Shown: positions 33,263-43,264, counted from the stretch's first letter. The stretch is DNA of 64,000 nt from Paenibacillus_AQ nitricinens (GCF_052056485.1 NZ_CP183948.1:4216001-4280000); one strand, 5' to 3'. Numbers and translations: made by a program. Notes: a model not told the origin generated them from the letters alone.

Positions 33263-34903
33263 TCAGAGAATCAAGTCTACAGCATCCTGCGAAACCCACA
33301 CTTTATCCTTAATCATTACCGTCAGCACATTGAGTTTCGTTGTTTTGCCATCCAGAATGGCGATGTTTTTATCAATAGGCAGCTTGAGAACCTGACCTGC
33401 TTTTTTCACTACAACCACCGGATTCGTCTTATCGGTCTTGTCTAGGGTGATCGTAGCTCCTTTGGACATGAATTTATCACTGGATACGTACAGCGTATCC
33501 TGAAGCTCAGCCAGATTTAGTCCGGTTACTTCTTGAATATACTTATTCACATCCGTATTCTGGATTACACCGCTGTTCACGAAATCGGTCGGTTTATAAT
33601 TAGCCGGATGGTAGGCGAACAATCCGACTTCTTCCGATGTGTGATCATCCGTAGAGAAGGTTACGCCTATCTTATTTCCCAAGATTTTACCGATGACCGG
33701 CGAAAGGTTATCCTTCATACCTAATCTGACTTGATCCGCTTCTTCTTTGGTTAAATCACTAAGTCCATAATTATCCGCAAGGACCTTTTTGAAATTGTTC
33801 TCATTAATACTGTCTTCAATGTAATAACTGGTATGCTTTGCTTTCTTCATCACGGAGACTAGGTCTTTAGTAGAATCATAGTTCGTCATATTGAGCCCGC
33901 CAGTAGCATGATCTGAAACGGACAAGACTGCTGTATTTCCGTCTTTTTCTGCAAAGTCAACAGCGGCTTTGAAGGCTTTATCAAACGCTAATGTCTCACT
34001 CATAATCCCCACCGGATCGTTATCATGACCATACCAGTCAATCTGACTTGCTTCGACCATCAGAATGAAACCTTTCTCGTTCTGTGACAACTTCTCTACA
34101 GCAACTTTAGTCATTTCAGCAAGGCTCGGTTGCTTTTGCGGGTTCAGGTCAAAATCAGCATCCAGTGCTTCGGGGTTGAACAGACCCCAGATTTTATTCG
34201 TTTTAGAATTCATTAAACCTGCTTTATCCGTTACGTATTCATACCCATTTGATTTCAAGACTTTGGTTAAATCTTTTCCATCCTTGCGGTTAATATCTTC
34301 TTTGCCGGGTACCAAATACCCGGACCCACCCCCAAGAAGAACATCTACACCACTGTAGACCATCTGTTCTGCAATTGACTGTGCATTGTCACGCGTATAT
34401 GCATGACTTAAAAATGTAGCCGGTGTCGCATCCGTTAATTCACAAGTAAATACCGTTCCTGTACTTTTCCCTGCCATTCTCGCTGCATCCATAATTGTAA
34501 GCAGAGGTTTGTTCACGTCCTCTGGCTTAACTGCGTCCACGAACGGCATCGTGATTCGGTCGGGCAGTATGGATACCGTCTCACTTTTGACCTTATGGCC
34601 TGTGGCATAAGCCGTAGCTCCCGCAGCGGAATCTGTGGTAAGTGAATCCGTAGAGTAGGTTCTCACCAGCCCGCTGAAATACTTGTCCATCGTAAGCGCC
34701 TGCCCTCCCTGATACCATCTGGCCAAGTTCACATCGGACAAGCTCATCCCATCCGTAATAAACAGGATCACGTTCTTGACCGTTTTGTTTGTAGGCGCAT
34801 CAGAGTTATTGGCGCCACTGGCATAGGCCGTTCCGTTCCCTGCTGCAAGCAGACTGCAAACCATAATTGTACTGCAAATTCTTCCGATAACTTTTTTGCG
34901 CAT
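33263..34903 (-). CDS. secreted alkaline phosphatase with C-terminal stalk-like domain
   Basis: 546 residues. Signal peptide (RKKVIGRICSTIMVCSLLAAGNGTAYA). PhoA-family core: IAL-type metal site LFITDGMSLSDVNLARW, nucleophile Ser in TDSAAGATAYATG, EASQIDWYGHDND, and late metal ligands in SVSDHATGG and STDDHTSEEVGLFAYHP. The last ~80 residues (ATITLDKTD...DKVWVSQDAVDLIL) look like a copper-amine-oxidase N-terminal-like stalk, often seen on Paenibacillus surface proteins. It releases phosphate from organic esters outside the cell. GAGGAGG precedes the ATG. No convincing Pho box was found upstream. Confidence 0.9.
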   Translation of the reverse strand: MRKKVIGRICSTIMVCSLLAAGNGTAYASGANNSDAPTNKTVKNVILFITDGMSLSDVNLARWYQGGQALTMDKYFSGLVRTYSTDSLTTDSAAGATAYATGHKVKSETVSILPDRITMPFVDAVKPEDVNKPLLTIMDAARMAGKSTGTVFTCELTDATPATFLSHAYTRDNAQSIAEQMVYSGVDVLLGGGSGYLVPGKEDINRKDGKDLTKVLKSNGYEYVTDKAGLMNSKTNKIWGLFNPEALDADFDLNPQKQPSLAEMTKVAVEKLSQNEKGFILMVEASQIDWYGHDNDPVGIMSETLAFDKAFKAAVDFAEKDGNTAVLSVSDHATGGLNMTNYDSTKDLVSVMKKAKHTSYYIEDSINENNFKKVLADNYGLSDLTKEEADQVRLGMKDNLSPVIGKILGNKIGVTFSTDDHTSEEVGLFAYHPANYKPTDFVNSGVIQNTDVNKYIQEVTGLNLAELQDTLYVSSDKFMSKGATITLDKTDKTNPVVVVKKAGQVLKLPIDKNIAILDGKTTKLNVLTVMIKDKVWVSQDAVDLIL

Positions 34904-35034
34904 TTGAATCCTCCTCTAGCAGATTTTATTAAGTACGTTTCTAGTTTAAAGGAGGATTGTTTGCGGGAGCAGCACCTATTCTCTTTTTATATATTAAATT
35001 CTATGCATATTTTGACTTGACCATTTAGCAATAA

Positions 35035-36174
35035 CTACTTGTTCAGATTATCAGATAAATACTTTACTATGCCTTCTTCGGAGTCTTGAGAATACTCCCA
35101 CACCATGACACCAGCCAATTTTTTATCTTTGATATATTTAACTTTTGCCTGCAAGGCTTCTTTATCTTCATACGTAATAAAAGTATCACCATCATACAAA
35201 TAGGCCGTCTTAGCTGTATCGTCAAAGTATCGTTTAAATCGATCTTGACTCATATATTTTTCTTTTATTGTCTTGTAGCTTAAATCTACTTTGTCGATAT
35301 TGATGGGTTTACCCAGTAAAAATGAGGCGCCCTTATTCTCATCACTTTTAACATTCTCCCATCCGTAGGAATAAGCTGGAACACCTAGTAGAAGCTTACT
35401 CGGATCAACATCACGATCTAAATATAAACGAATTATACGATCCACGCTGGTTTTGCTCTTACTATTCTTATCTATAAATAAATTTGAATTATACCCTGTT
35501 GTTTCTGACCAAGCTCCAGTCAAGTCATAGCTCATCACATTAATGAAATCCACGTACTTTTCTACTTTTTTAACCTCAACGTTTTTGAAGAACCAATCTT
35601 CATTTCCAGCAGCAAAGGTTAAATAGTAATTTTTATTTTTACGCGGAAGTCTATCCAGTTTTTCATTAAGTTCCTTCATAAGACTAGTAAAGTTCTTGGT
35701 ATCTTCTGGTCTGGCTTTAGTTGTGTTCCAGGAATCAAAGGCTGGATATTCCCAGTCTATATCGATCCCATCTAAATCCAACTCCTTAACCATTGCGATC
35801 ATACTCTCAGTAAAAGAGTACCGGTTTCCATCCATAGAAGCATCGGAGAATCCGTCCGCTTTATATCCGCCAACACCAAGGATGAAACTCGTTTTTTTAT
35901 TATTTGATTGCAGCTTTTTTATATTTTCTTTAATGATCTCATTTTTAGCAGGGTCCAGATCAAAATATACATTGGTTTTATCAATTTTAGCAAAGGCGAG
36001 AATAGCAATATCAATGTTTTTGTCTTTTAAATTAAGATCTTTAAAGTCTTTCCATAACGGTATGTACACGGAGGTTATTTTTTTGTCTGAATCATTGAGA
36101 TTGTAATAGTAAATTCCCATGCCTATAGCTAATATAGCGATGAAGATTTTTGTATATATACTTATTTTCATCAT
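35035..36174 (-). CDS. GH18-family glycoside hydrolase, membrane-anchored or secreted
   Basis: 379 residues from the ATG at 36174 (GGGGGAAG upstream; the longer frame to 36201 starts inside the acyltransferase gene). One N-terminal hydrophobic segment (IYTKIFIAILAIGMGIYYY) acts as signal or anchor. The GH18 barrel shows SFILGVGGYKADGFS and the catalytic motif LDGIDIDWEYP (acid Glu about residue 142), with VMSYDLTGAW later. Chitinase/endo-N-acetylglucosaminidase family. Its position as third gene behind a GT2 synthase and an acyltransferase suggests it trims or releases the polymer made by that pair rather than feeding on chitin. Confidence 0.85.
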   Translation of the reverse strand: MMKISIYTKIFIAILAIGMGIYYYNLNDSDKKITSVYIPLWKDFKDLNLKDKNIDIAILAFAKIDKTNVYFDLDPAKNEIIKENIKKLQSNNKKTSFILGVGGYKADGFSDASMDGNRYSFTESMIAMVKELDLDGIDIDWEYPAFDSWNTTKARPEDTKNFTSLMKELNEKLDRLPRKNKNYYLTFAAGNEDWFFKNVEVKKVEKYVDFINVMSYDLTGAWSETTGYNSNLFIDKNSKSKTSVDRIIRLYLDRDVDPSKLLLGVPAYSYGWENVKSDENKGASFLLGKPINIDKVDLSYKTIKEKYMSQDRFKRYFDDTAKTAYLYDGDTFITYEDKEALQAKVKYIKDKKLAGVMVWEYSQDSEEGIVKYLSDNLNK

Positions 36175-36175
36175 G

Positions 36176-37276
36176 TTAACTTCTTCCCCCAAATAATACA
36201 TGTGTAATATATTTATTTAGATTTAAGACTTTAACCGTGATATAGCTAAATAAGAATACAATAATGACATTAAAAGTAAGGTTAACTATGGATTGGAGTA
36301 GAGTAGCTTGTATTTCTGCTCTTCTGGATACCAATATTTCAACTAACAAATGAATTAAGTAGATACTAAAGCTAGCCTTGGAAATGGAGCTGATTATTTT
36401 TTTGACTTTGTAATTCAACTTCTCGCTAATCACGGTTTCTTTTTCTTTAAAATAGATAAACGTTCCAATAGCCATAAAAAATGTTGAGAGTGAATAGTTG
36501 CCATAGAACATTTCATCTAACACACCACTAGATAAGGAAGAAAAATAGGTCGCTAATGGCGTTAAAAAAAAGGATATAATGCCTAAGTTAAAGAAAATAT
36601 TTTTAGTTTTGACAGATATCGTATAGTTGAAGAGGTAATATCCCAGGATAAAATATCCTAGATAACCCATGAACAAGGGGATGTTAGTTATGGGAATATT
36701 AATATATTCAGAGGTCAATCTGAACACGAGGTCGGAGATGAATTTATAAACCACACTAACCAAAAACCATATCAACAGATAATATTTTAAATCCTTTTCA
36801 CTGCACACTTTTACCAGCTTACTAATTAATGGAACTGTTATATAGATCGCAATAATTGCATACAGAAACCATAAATGTATATAATTCTTATCAAAAATTA
36901 AACCGTACGAAAAATGAATGAAAAAATCATAAACGCCCATGCTGCTTTTTTGAATGATATATTGGGTGTAAACGGCATAAATAAGTGACCAGCTAACTAA
37001 GGAAATGATTAAAGGAAGTACTTTTTTAATATAAAATTGCCGATATGATTTCACTTCCACTCGAAGGATCATCGCACCACTTATCATAAAAAATATTGGC
37101 ACAGCAAATCTAGATATCGAATTAAAAATGTTGCTAATCCACCAAGAGGTTGTATTGAAATCATTTGTCCTTGTAAGCAAGTCTGCAGTGTAGTGCAAAA
37201 TGATAACAGCTATGATGGATATTATTCTTAATACATCTATAAATACAATTCGTTTATCTTTCAATATATGATTCAT
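36176..37276 (-). CDS. acyltransferase-3 family membrane protein
   Basis: 366 residues with about ten membrane helices. It starts RIVFIDVLRIISIIAVIILHY, with the catalytic-type His of the acyltransferase-3 (OatA/IcaC-like) fold at the end of helix 1, then FAVPIFFMISGAMILR. Such proteins transfer acetyl or succinyl groups to sugars during export. AGGAGG precedes the ATG; the stop lies one base before the GH18 start. Placed between the synthase and the hydrolase it probably decorates the same glycan, as IcaC is proposed to do for PNAG. Confidence 0.82.
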   Translation of the reverse strand: MNHILKDKRIVFIDVLRIISIIAVIILHYTADLLTRTNDFNTTSWWISNIFNSISRFAVPIFFMISGAMILRVEVKSYRQFYIKKVLPLIISLVSWSLIYAVYTQYIIQKSSMGVYDFFIHFSYGLIFDKNYIHLWFLYAIIAIYITVPLISKLVKVCSEKDLKYYLLIWFLVSVVYKFISDLVFRLTSEYINIPITNIPLFMGYLGYFILGYYLFNYTISVKTKNIFFNLGIISFFLTPLATYFSSLSSGVLDEMFYGNYSLSTFFMAIGTFIYFKEKETVISEKLNYKVKKIISSISKASFSIYLIHLLVEILVSRRAEIQATLLQSIVNLTFNVIIVFLFSYITVKVLNLNKYITHVLFGGRS

Positions 37277-37320
37277 AAATACCTCCTGATGAGTAGTTTG
37301 CTGATAGTTACAGTAGCAGA

Positions 37321-38646
37321 CTAGCTGATACTTGAAACACCTTTTCTCTCAACGAATCCCCAGCCCTCGTCATTATCAAAGTATTTAAACGTGCCTACGA
37401 TATTCATATAAAGCAGCAGATTTCGATAGGTTAGTAATTCAACTTGGCTAAACAAAAACATTCTAAAATAATCTTTAACTGAATAATTGCCGCCATATTT
37501 TTTGCATAAATAGAGAGAAATTCCGATTTGCAGCGCATTAATGACAATTACAGACAACATGAGAATAAAAGCCTTAAATAAATTGGTACCTAAAAAGAGT
37601 GATTGTATAAGATAAAAAATGCTTGTAAATGCTGTTAATGTACCTAGAACAAAACCATCGATAGCAAAAAAGAGACTGACACCAATGCTAAACTTTCGTG
37701 ATAATTTGGACCAATAGATTAAAATGCAATCTACAAAGGCTTTTTGCCAGCGTATTCTTTGTTTATAAAAGTTACTTAAGTTTTCTGGGCATTCCGTGTA
37801 GCATACGGCTTCTGGCGCGTAGACGAGCTTCTTATTCAAGTTATTCGCTTTAATGAACTCGTGAATTTTTAAAGTAATATCAATATCTTCGCCTACAGTA
37901 CTTCTAAACCCGTTAACGTCCACCAATATACTCTTATAAAAAGCACCAAATGCGCCTGAAATAACGACAATTGAATTAAAAACGGATTGTGTTAGTTTTC
38001 TAACATAAAATCCATGGATGTAACTGATAACTTGGCTTTTTATAATACCTTTACCAGTAAATTTATCTTGGATAACGCCGTTCCTTTTCTCAGCGCCCTG
38101 TACGATCTTTACCGTACCCCCTAAGGCGATGATCTTATCATCTTGAAAATATTGATTTACATATTTAAGCGAGTTAATTTCCAGCATGCTATCTGCATCC
38201 AACGTGATCACAATATCAGTATTCGCACAATCGATACCGGCGTTAAGTGAATCTGCCTTTCCGCCATTGACTTTATCAATTACAAATATTTTTTCATATT
38301 TCTCCGAAAAATAAATCCCTTTAATAGCAGCGTATGAAAGCTTCCCCTCTGCTTCTCTATCACTTATCGATAAGTCCAAAAGCTCATGTAATTTTTGAAA
38401 CGTCTGATCCTTTGAACCATCATTAATAATGATGACTTCATAATTACAGTAATTTAGGCCCTCCATTGCATCTATGCAGTTCTTAATGGTGAGCTCCTCG
38501 TTATAAGCAGGAACTAAAACGGAAATCGATTTTTCATCACATTCGTTATTCAATTTCTTAACTTTACTGAAAAATAAAGGGATGACTGTGTAAAGAGTTT
38601 GAAACCCAATAAAAATGAAGGTTAACAAATAAAAAAAGTATTGCAT
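37321..38646 (-). CDS. processive GT2 glycosyltransferase (poly-GlcNAc/chitin/hyaluronan-synthase-like)
   Basis: 441 residues: one N-terminal helix, a GT-A domain with VLVPAYNEELTIKNCIDAM, DGSKDQT, VITLDADSMLE (DxD), GEDIDITLKIHEF and the processivity motif QRIRWQKAF, then four C-terminal helices. This is the layout of membrane-embedded processive synthases such as IcaA, PgaC and NodC. The exact polymer cannot be read off, but the downstream GH18 enzyme argues for a beta-linked N-acetylglucosamine polymer. GGAG lies seven bases before the ATG. First gene of a three-gene operon. Confidence 0.85.
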   Translation of the reverse strand: MQYFFYLLTFIFIGFQTLYTVIPLFFSKVKKLNNECDEKSISVLVPAYNEELTIKNCIDAMEGLNYCNYEVIIINDGSKDQTFQKLHELLDLSISDREAEGKLSYAAIKGIYFSEKYEKIFVIDKVNGGKADSLNAGIDCANTDIVITLDADSMLEINSLKYVNQYFQDDKIIALGGTVKIVQGAEKRNGVIQDKFTGKGIIKSQVISYIHGFYVRKLTQSVFNSIVVISGAFGAFYKSILVDVNGFRSTVGEDIDITLKIHEFIKANNLNKKLVYAPEAVCYTECPENLSNFYKQRIRWQKAFVDCILIYWSKLSRKFSIGVSLFFAIDGFVLGTLTAFTSIFYLIQSLFLGTNLFKAFILMLSVIVINALQIGISLYLCKKYGGNYSVKDYFRMFLFSQVELLTYRNLLLYMNIVGTFKYFDNDEGWGFVERKGVSSIS

Positions 38647-39230
38647 CTCCTCACTCCTTTTTATCTATCTAAAGCTTATAATTCTATGAATTGAACTGTT
38701 CTCCAGACAGTTAATCCCACACTAATTTCAATCACTTACATCCTTTGTTAGTAATTCCAACTAATAATAGTAAATAAAACCAAAAATAGCAACCTTTGAA
38801 AGCGTTGTTATTGTAATTTTCTGAATAATATATAGTTTTCCTCTTTATTTTACATACATTAATTTTCATTTCACAAAAAAAGAAGAAAGAAGAAAATTTC
38901 AAATTCCAAGTATTAAAGAGGAAGATAGGAGAAATGTAAATCGGGTTCTGAGGAAGTCGTTTCATACTAGAAAATAGCATATTTCTTCTATTTATGGTAG
39001 ACAAATTCCATTTATTTTCATATAATCACTATGAAGTTACAACAATTGTTATCATTCAATGAATTTAGCCCTACACACTTTTTTCTCTACCTTTCATGTC
39101 GATATATGAGCTCTTATGAGTTTATATAATTACGTTCAACAAAGAAAGGAGTTGTAATTGAGATAAGACGTTCGGGTCTGAATGCATCATTCATTCGCAG
39201 TGCATATTTCATTAAAAGAGGAGGAATAAA
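38647..39230. other. 584-bp AT-rich region between divergent polysaccharide genes
   Basis: Contains the promoters of the GT2 operon (left) and the LPMO gene (right). A TATAAT at 39125-39130 is a candidate -10 for the LPMO gene, but no good -35 lies 16-18 bases before it. An apparent 90-codon minus-strand frame (38732-39004) has low-complexity, Phe/Lys-rich content and no ribosome site, so it is not called as a gene. Confidence 0.5.
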
Positions 39231-40580
39231 ATGTCATCTTTTCGCATTTCTCATTCACCTTGGGTAAAGCTGCTAGCTTATGGGAGTATCATGTTGATTA
39301 TTTCATTGGTTGTAATGCTATTTCCGGAAAGGTCCTTTTCTCACGGCTATGTTGAAGGACCTGCTAGCAGGGCAGCACTCTGTAAATCCGGACAAAATAC
39401 AGATTGTGGCCCGATTGTTTATGAGCCCCAAAGTCTAGAGGCACCTAAGGGGTTCCCTGCTGCAGGGCCAGCAGACGGGAAGATTGCAAGCGCTAACGGA
39501 GCTTTTCCCAAGCTTGATGAACAATCGGCTACACGCTGGTCTAAAGTCAACATATCTGCTGGACAAAATACTTTCACTTGGAAACTGACTGCCGCTCATT
39601 CGACGGCAAGCTGGAAATACTATATTACAAAGCCTAACTGGAATCCTAATGCCGCTCTTACTCGAGACTCATTCGACCTGACTCCTTTCTATTCGGTGAA
39701 CTATGGAGGTGTACAGCCACCCTTCTCTTACTCAGACACGTTTAACGTTCCGGAACGTAGTGGATACCACGTCATCTTGGCTGTGTGGGAAGTCGCAGAT
39801 ACTCCGAACGCCTTCTATAATGTCATTGATGTCAACTTTAGCGGAAGCAACCCTGTCGATACCCAAGCGCCTTCCGCGCCAGCTGCTTTGACGGCAACTG
39901 CAAAAACATCCACCAGCGTTTCCTTGGCCTGGAACGCATCCACGGATAATACCGGTGTAACAGGGTACCAAGTATTTAACGGATCTTCTTTGGTTGCTAC
40001 CGTATCCGGCACAACATTAAATTACACCGTATCTGGATTAACCGCGAATACTGCCTATACCTTTAGTGTCAAGGCAAGAGACGCTGCTGGCAATGTCTCA
40101 AATGGAAGCAATTCCGTCAGTGTTACTACCAATGCACCCGTCGGTAATGATACGCAAGCACCGACAGCCCCCGGCGGCTTACATGTTATGGGGACCCCAA
40201 CATCCTCCAGCATTCAGTTAATGTGGAATCCGTCAACGGATAATGTTGGTGTTACAGGCTACCGTATTTATAGAGGAACGACATTAATCACCACTGTACC
40301 TGGAGCCACAACGGATTATACAGTAACAGGTCTTAGTGCAGGAACAACATATACGTTCAGTGTATATGCCTTCGACGCCGCAGACAATCAATCAGTGGCC
40401 AGCACCATCAATGGAACAACTGCGACAGCGTCTACAACCCCAGCTTGGGCACCTAATACCTCTTACACAGTCGGTGCGTTGGTAACCTATAATGGTTCTG
40501 TGTATGAATGTCGTCAAGCCCATACATCGATAACCAGTTGGGAGCCTGCCAATTCCCCGGCGCTATGGTTATTGAAATAA
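39231..40580 (+). CDS. AA10 lytic polysaccharide monooxygenase with two FnIII domains and CBM5/12
   Basis: 449 residues. The signal peptide ends at Ser37, leaving His38 as the mature N-terminus (HGYVEGPASRA), the first copper-brace ligand; His123 (TAAHSTASWKYYITKPNW) is the second. The AA10 domain ends near residue 205, followed by two FnIII repeats (DTQAPSAPAALTATA..., DTQAPTAPGGLHVMG...) and a C-terminal CBM5/12 with WAPNTSYTVGALVTYNGSVYECRQAHTS. It oxidatively cleaves crystalline chitin. GAGGAGG precedes the ATG and a terminator follows. Domain order resembles chitin-active LPMOs of Bacillales. Confidence 0.92.
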   Translation: MSSFRISHSPWVKLLAYGSIMLIISLVVMLFPERSFSHGYVEGPASRAALCKSGQNTDCGPIVYEPQSLEAPKGFPAAGPADGKIASANGAFPKLDEQSATRWSKVNISAGQNTFTWKLTAAHSTASWKYYITKPNWNPNAALTRDSFDLTPFYSVNYGGVQPPFSYSDTFNVPERSGYHVILAVWEVADTPNAFYNVIDVNFSGSNPVDTQAPSAPAALTATAKTSTSVSLAWNASTDNTGVTGYQVFNGSSLVATVSGTTLNYTVSGLTANTAYTFSVKARDAAGNVSNGSNSVSVTTNAPVGNDTQAPTAPGGLHVMGTPTSSSIQLMWNPSTDNVGVTGYRIYRGTTLITTVPGATTDYTVTGLSAGTTYTFSVYAFDAADNQSVASTINGTTATASTTPAWAPNTSYTVGALVTYNGSVYECRQAHTSITSWEPANSPALWLLK

Positions 40581-40612
40581 TGATGTGAAAAAATCAAATC
40601 CCTAAATTGGGT

Positions 40613-40651
40613 AAAACCACGAGATACAGTGAAACTGTACTTCGTGGTTTT
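40613..40651 (+). terminator. terminator of the LPMO gene
   Basis: AAAACCACGA and ACAGT pair with ACTGT and TCGTGGTTTT, small internal mismatch, followed by T-rich sequence. It lies between convergent genes and may serve both. Confidence 0.8.
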
Positions 40652-40675
40652 TTGCTTTTTAATACAATTGAGGAT

Positions 40676-43264
40676 TCATTGCATTCCTGCTTCTGCTGGA
40701 AGCGAATTACTTCTTGTCCCCACTGCTTTAATAACGAAATTGTAGGATTTAGCAGAATCTATGCCGTTTAATGTATAGCTGTAACTTGTCTGACTGTTTA
40801 CCGCCGGCACATACACGCTCCAGTTCGTGCTGACTTTATCATTTTTCTCGTAAATCCGGTAACCTCGCACTGGCTCAGAGCTATTTACAGGCGCTTTCCA
40901 CGAAAGAACTGCACGGTTCCCGGACTGTCTTACTGCGCTTGGATTTTGGACTATGCCGGGTTTAACGTCAGTCCTTTTAATACTGTAAGCGTCATAGACG
41001 GCAATGGGTTTATCTTTAACTGCTGTGTAGGATGTGAATTTCAGCACGTCGCTTGTAATGGATACATCCACGAACATTTTCTTGTTGGGCTGATCGTTTT
41101 TTGCTGCAAAAAAACTGTCTGCATCTGGATTAATAGCATAGAATTTCGAAGCGGCTGAGTTGCCCATTAGATACACGGTCCCTTTGGGATTCAGCACATT
41201 TCCTTGCTCATCGGTAATAACATTCTTAATCGGAACGTTGTTCAACATTTGAAAAGACCTCATATACATATGGTCATGTCCTTCAAACACCATATCCACA
41301 CCCAGCTCATCAAATACAGGAATCAGGTATTTCCGGTAAAACTCTACCCGGTCGCTTTCTGCCGAAGCATTATCCCCAGAGGAATAAGCTCCCTTATGCA
41401 TAGAGACGAATTTCCACTTCTTATCGGTCTTTGCCACCTGATTCCGCATCCATTCCAATTGCTTCGTGAACTGAATATCTGCTTTGTACGGCTTGACCTC
41501 TCCTTCGTACTGGGAATTGATTTGCATAAACAGGGCATCGCCGTATTCGAAAGCATATACCGACCCGTCATGAGCACCCGTCCCAACATCTTTTGGTAGA
41601 TTAAAATGATTATAAAAGTTATTATTCGGATAATCCTCTATCTCATGGTTACCGATAATCGGTGCAAATGGTACATTGGCAAATTCTTTTTTCGGCACAC
41701 CCAAGAACCACTGCCACAGCTGCTCCAGATCACCGTCATCCGTTAGATCCCCTGTAAGAAGAACAAACTTGGGATCTATCGTTTTCTCAATAGCTCGCTT
41801 AAAAGTATCCTGCCACAGATCGAAATTCGATTTACTTGAACCTTGGGTGTCGGTTACATAGAGGAAATGGAAGTCCTGATTATCCGCCTTGTCCGTGGTA
41901 AAAGAACCCGCCTCGCTCCAACCGTCCGCATCACCGTTACCGGCCCGGTAGATATACTTGGTTCCAGGCTTAAGACCGCTTGCAATAACCTTGTGGCTAG
42001 CGAACTTTTTATACTTCTTGGAGCTTCTGTCTCCTGATGTCATTAAGGTTTCAATAACTGTTGCGCTGCCCTCATAAGAAGCTGCCAGTTGTTTCGGGAA
42101 CTCGCTTCCTCCCGCATTGGAAGCTTCCACTACTTGCACTACTGTACCTCTGACGGTTTCGGCTGTATACCAGTCAAAGGCAATACTTGTCTTTGGGTCC
42201 CCATTAAAAGTCATGTTCAGCAGCGTTGGTGTTTTGATGCCGGTATCCGGAGACTTCGTCTTAAAGCTCCAGGTAATATCGTTCTCCGGTGTCCGGCCAT
42301 CCGTAGTCCCCTTAACAAGCTCTTTTGGGATGGTCACGTTGTAAGTTTTGCCGGCAGTGAAATTAGGGTGGCTGACTTTGACTGTATCTTGACCGAGGAG
42401 CAAAGCAGAGATGTTGTTAAGAGGAACATTGTTTTCTGTGATTACAACCTGATAACTACTGTCGAGGCTGATGGCTTTGTTAAACTTCACTGTGATCTCT
42501 GCGTTAAGGGGAACATCTGCAGCCCCTGAAGAGGGAGTTTTGCTTACCTCAAGTGTGGGAGCGTCCCCAGGTTCGCCGCTGCTGCGTGTTCCTTTAATTA
42601 CCACATCTTTAATTCTGCTTGAGCCTGAGCTGGACACCGTTCCCCCGCTTACGCTTTTCGCAGAGTTTACCACCCAGCGGATATAGAGTATATCTTGATT
42701 GTTTGTTCCAGCAGGCAAAGCGAGGTTCGTTAATTTGCAGGAATTATTGGAACAATTAAAATTGTTCTGGGCTAGAACAAGGTTGCCGCCCGTAACATCT
42801 GTCCATTCCTGTTGATCTATACTGTATTGCACCTTAAAATCCCTGGGTCCTGTACTTGAAGAGGTTTGCTGTGATGAGAGGAAGATACCTTCGAAGCCTT
42901 GGGTAGAAAGCGTGGCAAGCCAGTACTTTAGACCCGTTCCTTCATGCCAGCCCTGGTTGCGTACGCTGTTCTCACCTGAATCATAGGTGTATGCATCCGT
43001 ATTAGTTCCTACATCACGAATGGATGAAGACGATTGATATACCCCGTCTGTAGCCGGAAATACACCATTTTCGCCTTTGTCTTTAAAAATCCACTGGGCA
43101 ATCGTTTCCTGAACTGCCGCTGCTTCACTTGTAAGGTCTTCCTCAATTTCCTCCCTTCCTGCTGAGACAATACCGGTCAACTCCATGGCAAGCAGCAAAC
43201 CTATAACCATTAGACTGATTACCTTGTAAAATCTATTTTTGAGATAAGATTGGTTGTTATCCAT
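40676..43264 (-). CDS. secreted multi-domain metallophosphoesterase (purple-acid-phosphatase-like)
   Basis: 862 residues. Signal peptide (KVISLMVIGLLLAMELTGIVSA); an N-terminal beta domain of ~200 residues of the kind seen in secreted nucleases (GTNTDAYTYDSG...GWHEGTGLKYWLATLSTQGFEG); a Big_5 Ig-like domain (about 225-330); a purple-acid-phosphatase-type FnIII; the calcineurin-like catalytic domain with YVTDTQG, LLTGDLTDDGD, IIGNHEIED, SMHKGAY and FEGHDHMYMRSF; and a C-terminal FnIII (about 765-862). All metal-ligand motifs are intact. Likely an extracellular phosphomonoesterase or phosphodiesterase. ATG at 43264. Confidence 0.85.
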   Translation of the reverse strand: MDNNQSYLKNRFYKVISLMVIGLLLAMELTGIVSAGREEIEEDLTSEAAAVQETIAQWIFKDKGENGVFPATDGVYQSSSSIRDVGTNTDAYTYDSGENSVRNQGWHEGTGLKYWLATLSTQGFEGIFLSSQQTSSSTGPRDFKVQYSIDQQEWTDVTGGNLVLAQNNFNCSNNSCKLTNLALPAGTNNQDILYIRWVVNSAKSVSGGTVSSSGSSRIKDVVIKGTRSSGEPGDAPTLEVSKTPSSGAADVPLNAEITVKFNKAISLDSSYQVVITENNVPLNNISALLLGQDTVKVSHPNFTAGKTYNVTIPKELVKGTTDGRTPENDITWSFKTKSPDTGIKTPTLLNMTFNGDPKTSIAFDWYTAETVRGTVVQVVEASNAGGSEFPKQLAASYEGSATVIETLMTSGDRSSKKYKKFASHKVIASGLKPGTKYIYRAGNGDADGWSEAGSFTTDKADNQDFHFLYVTDTQGSSKSNFDLWQDTFKRAIEKTIDPKFVLLTGDLTDDGDLEQLWQWFLGVPKKEFANVPFAPIIGNHEIEDYPNNNFYNHFNLPKDVGTGAHDGSVYAFEYGDALFMQINSQYEGEVKPYKADIQFTKQLEWMRNQVAKTDKKWKFVSMHKGAYSSGDNASAESDRVEFYRKYLIPVFDELGVDMVFEGHDHMYMRSFQMLNNVPIKNVITDEQGNVLNPKGTVYLMGNSAASKFYAINPDADSFFAAKNDQPNKKMFVDVSITSDVLKFTSYTAVKDKPIAVYDAYSIKRTDVKPGIVQNPSAVRQSGNRAVLSWKAPVNSSEPVRGYRIYEKNDKVSTNWSVYVPAVNSQTSYSYTLNGIDSAKSYNFVIKAVGTRSNSLPAEAGMQ

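Noticed and set aside
34904..35034. Pho box upstream of alkaline phosphatase
   Set aside because: No tandem TTNACA-type repeats with 11-bp spacing are visible before the start.
38732..39004. 90-codon minus-strand frame between the GT2 and LPMO genes
   Set aside because: Low-complexity Phe/Lys/Asn-rich translation, no ribosome site, and it lies where two promoters must be.
42089..42529. 146-codon plus-strand frame inside the phosphoesterase gene
   Set aside because: Antisense to a gene with intact catalytic motifs; composition reflects the shadow of that frame.
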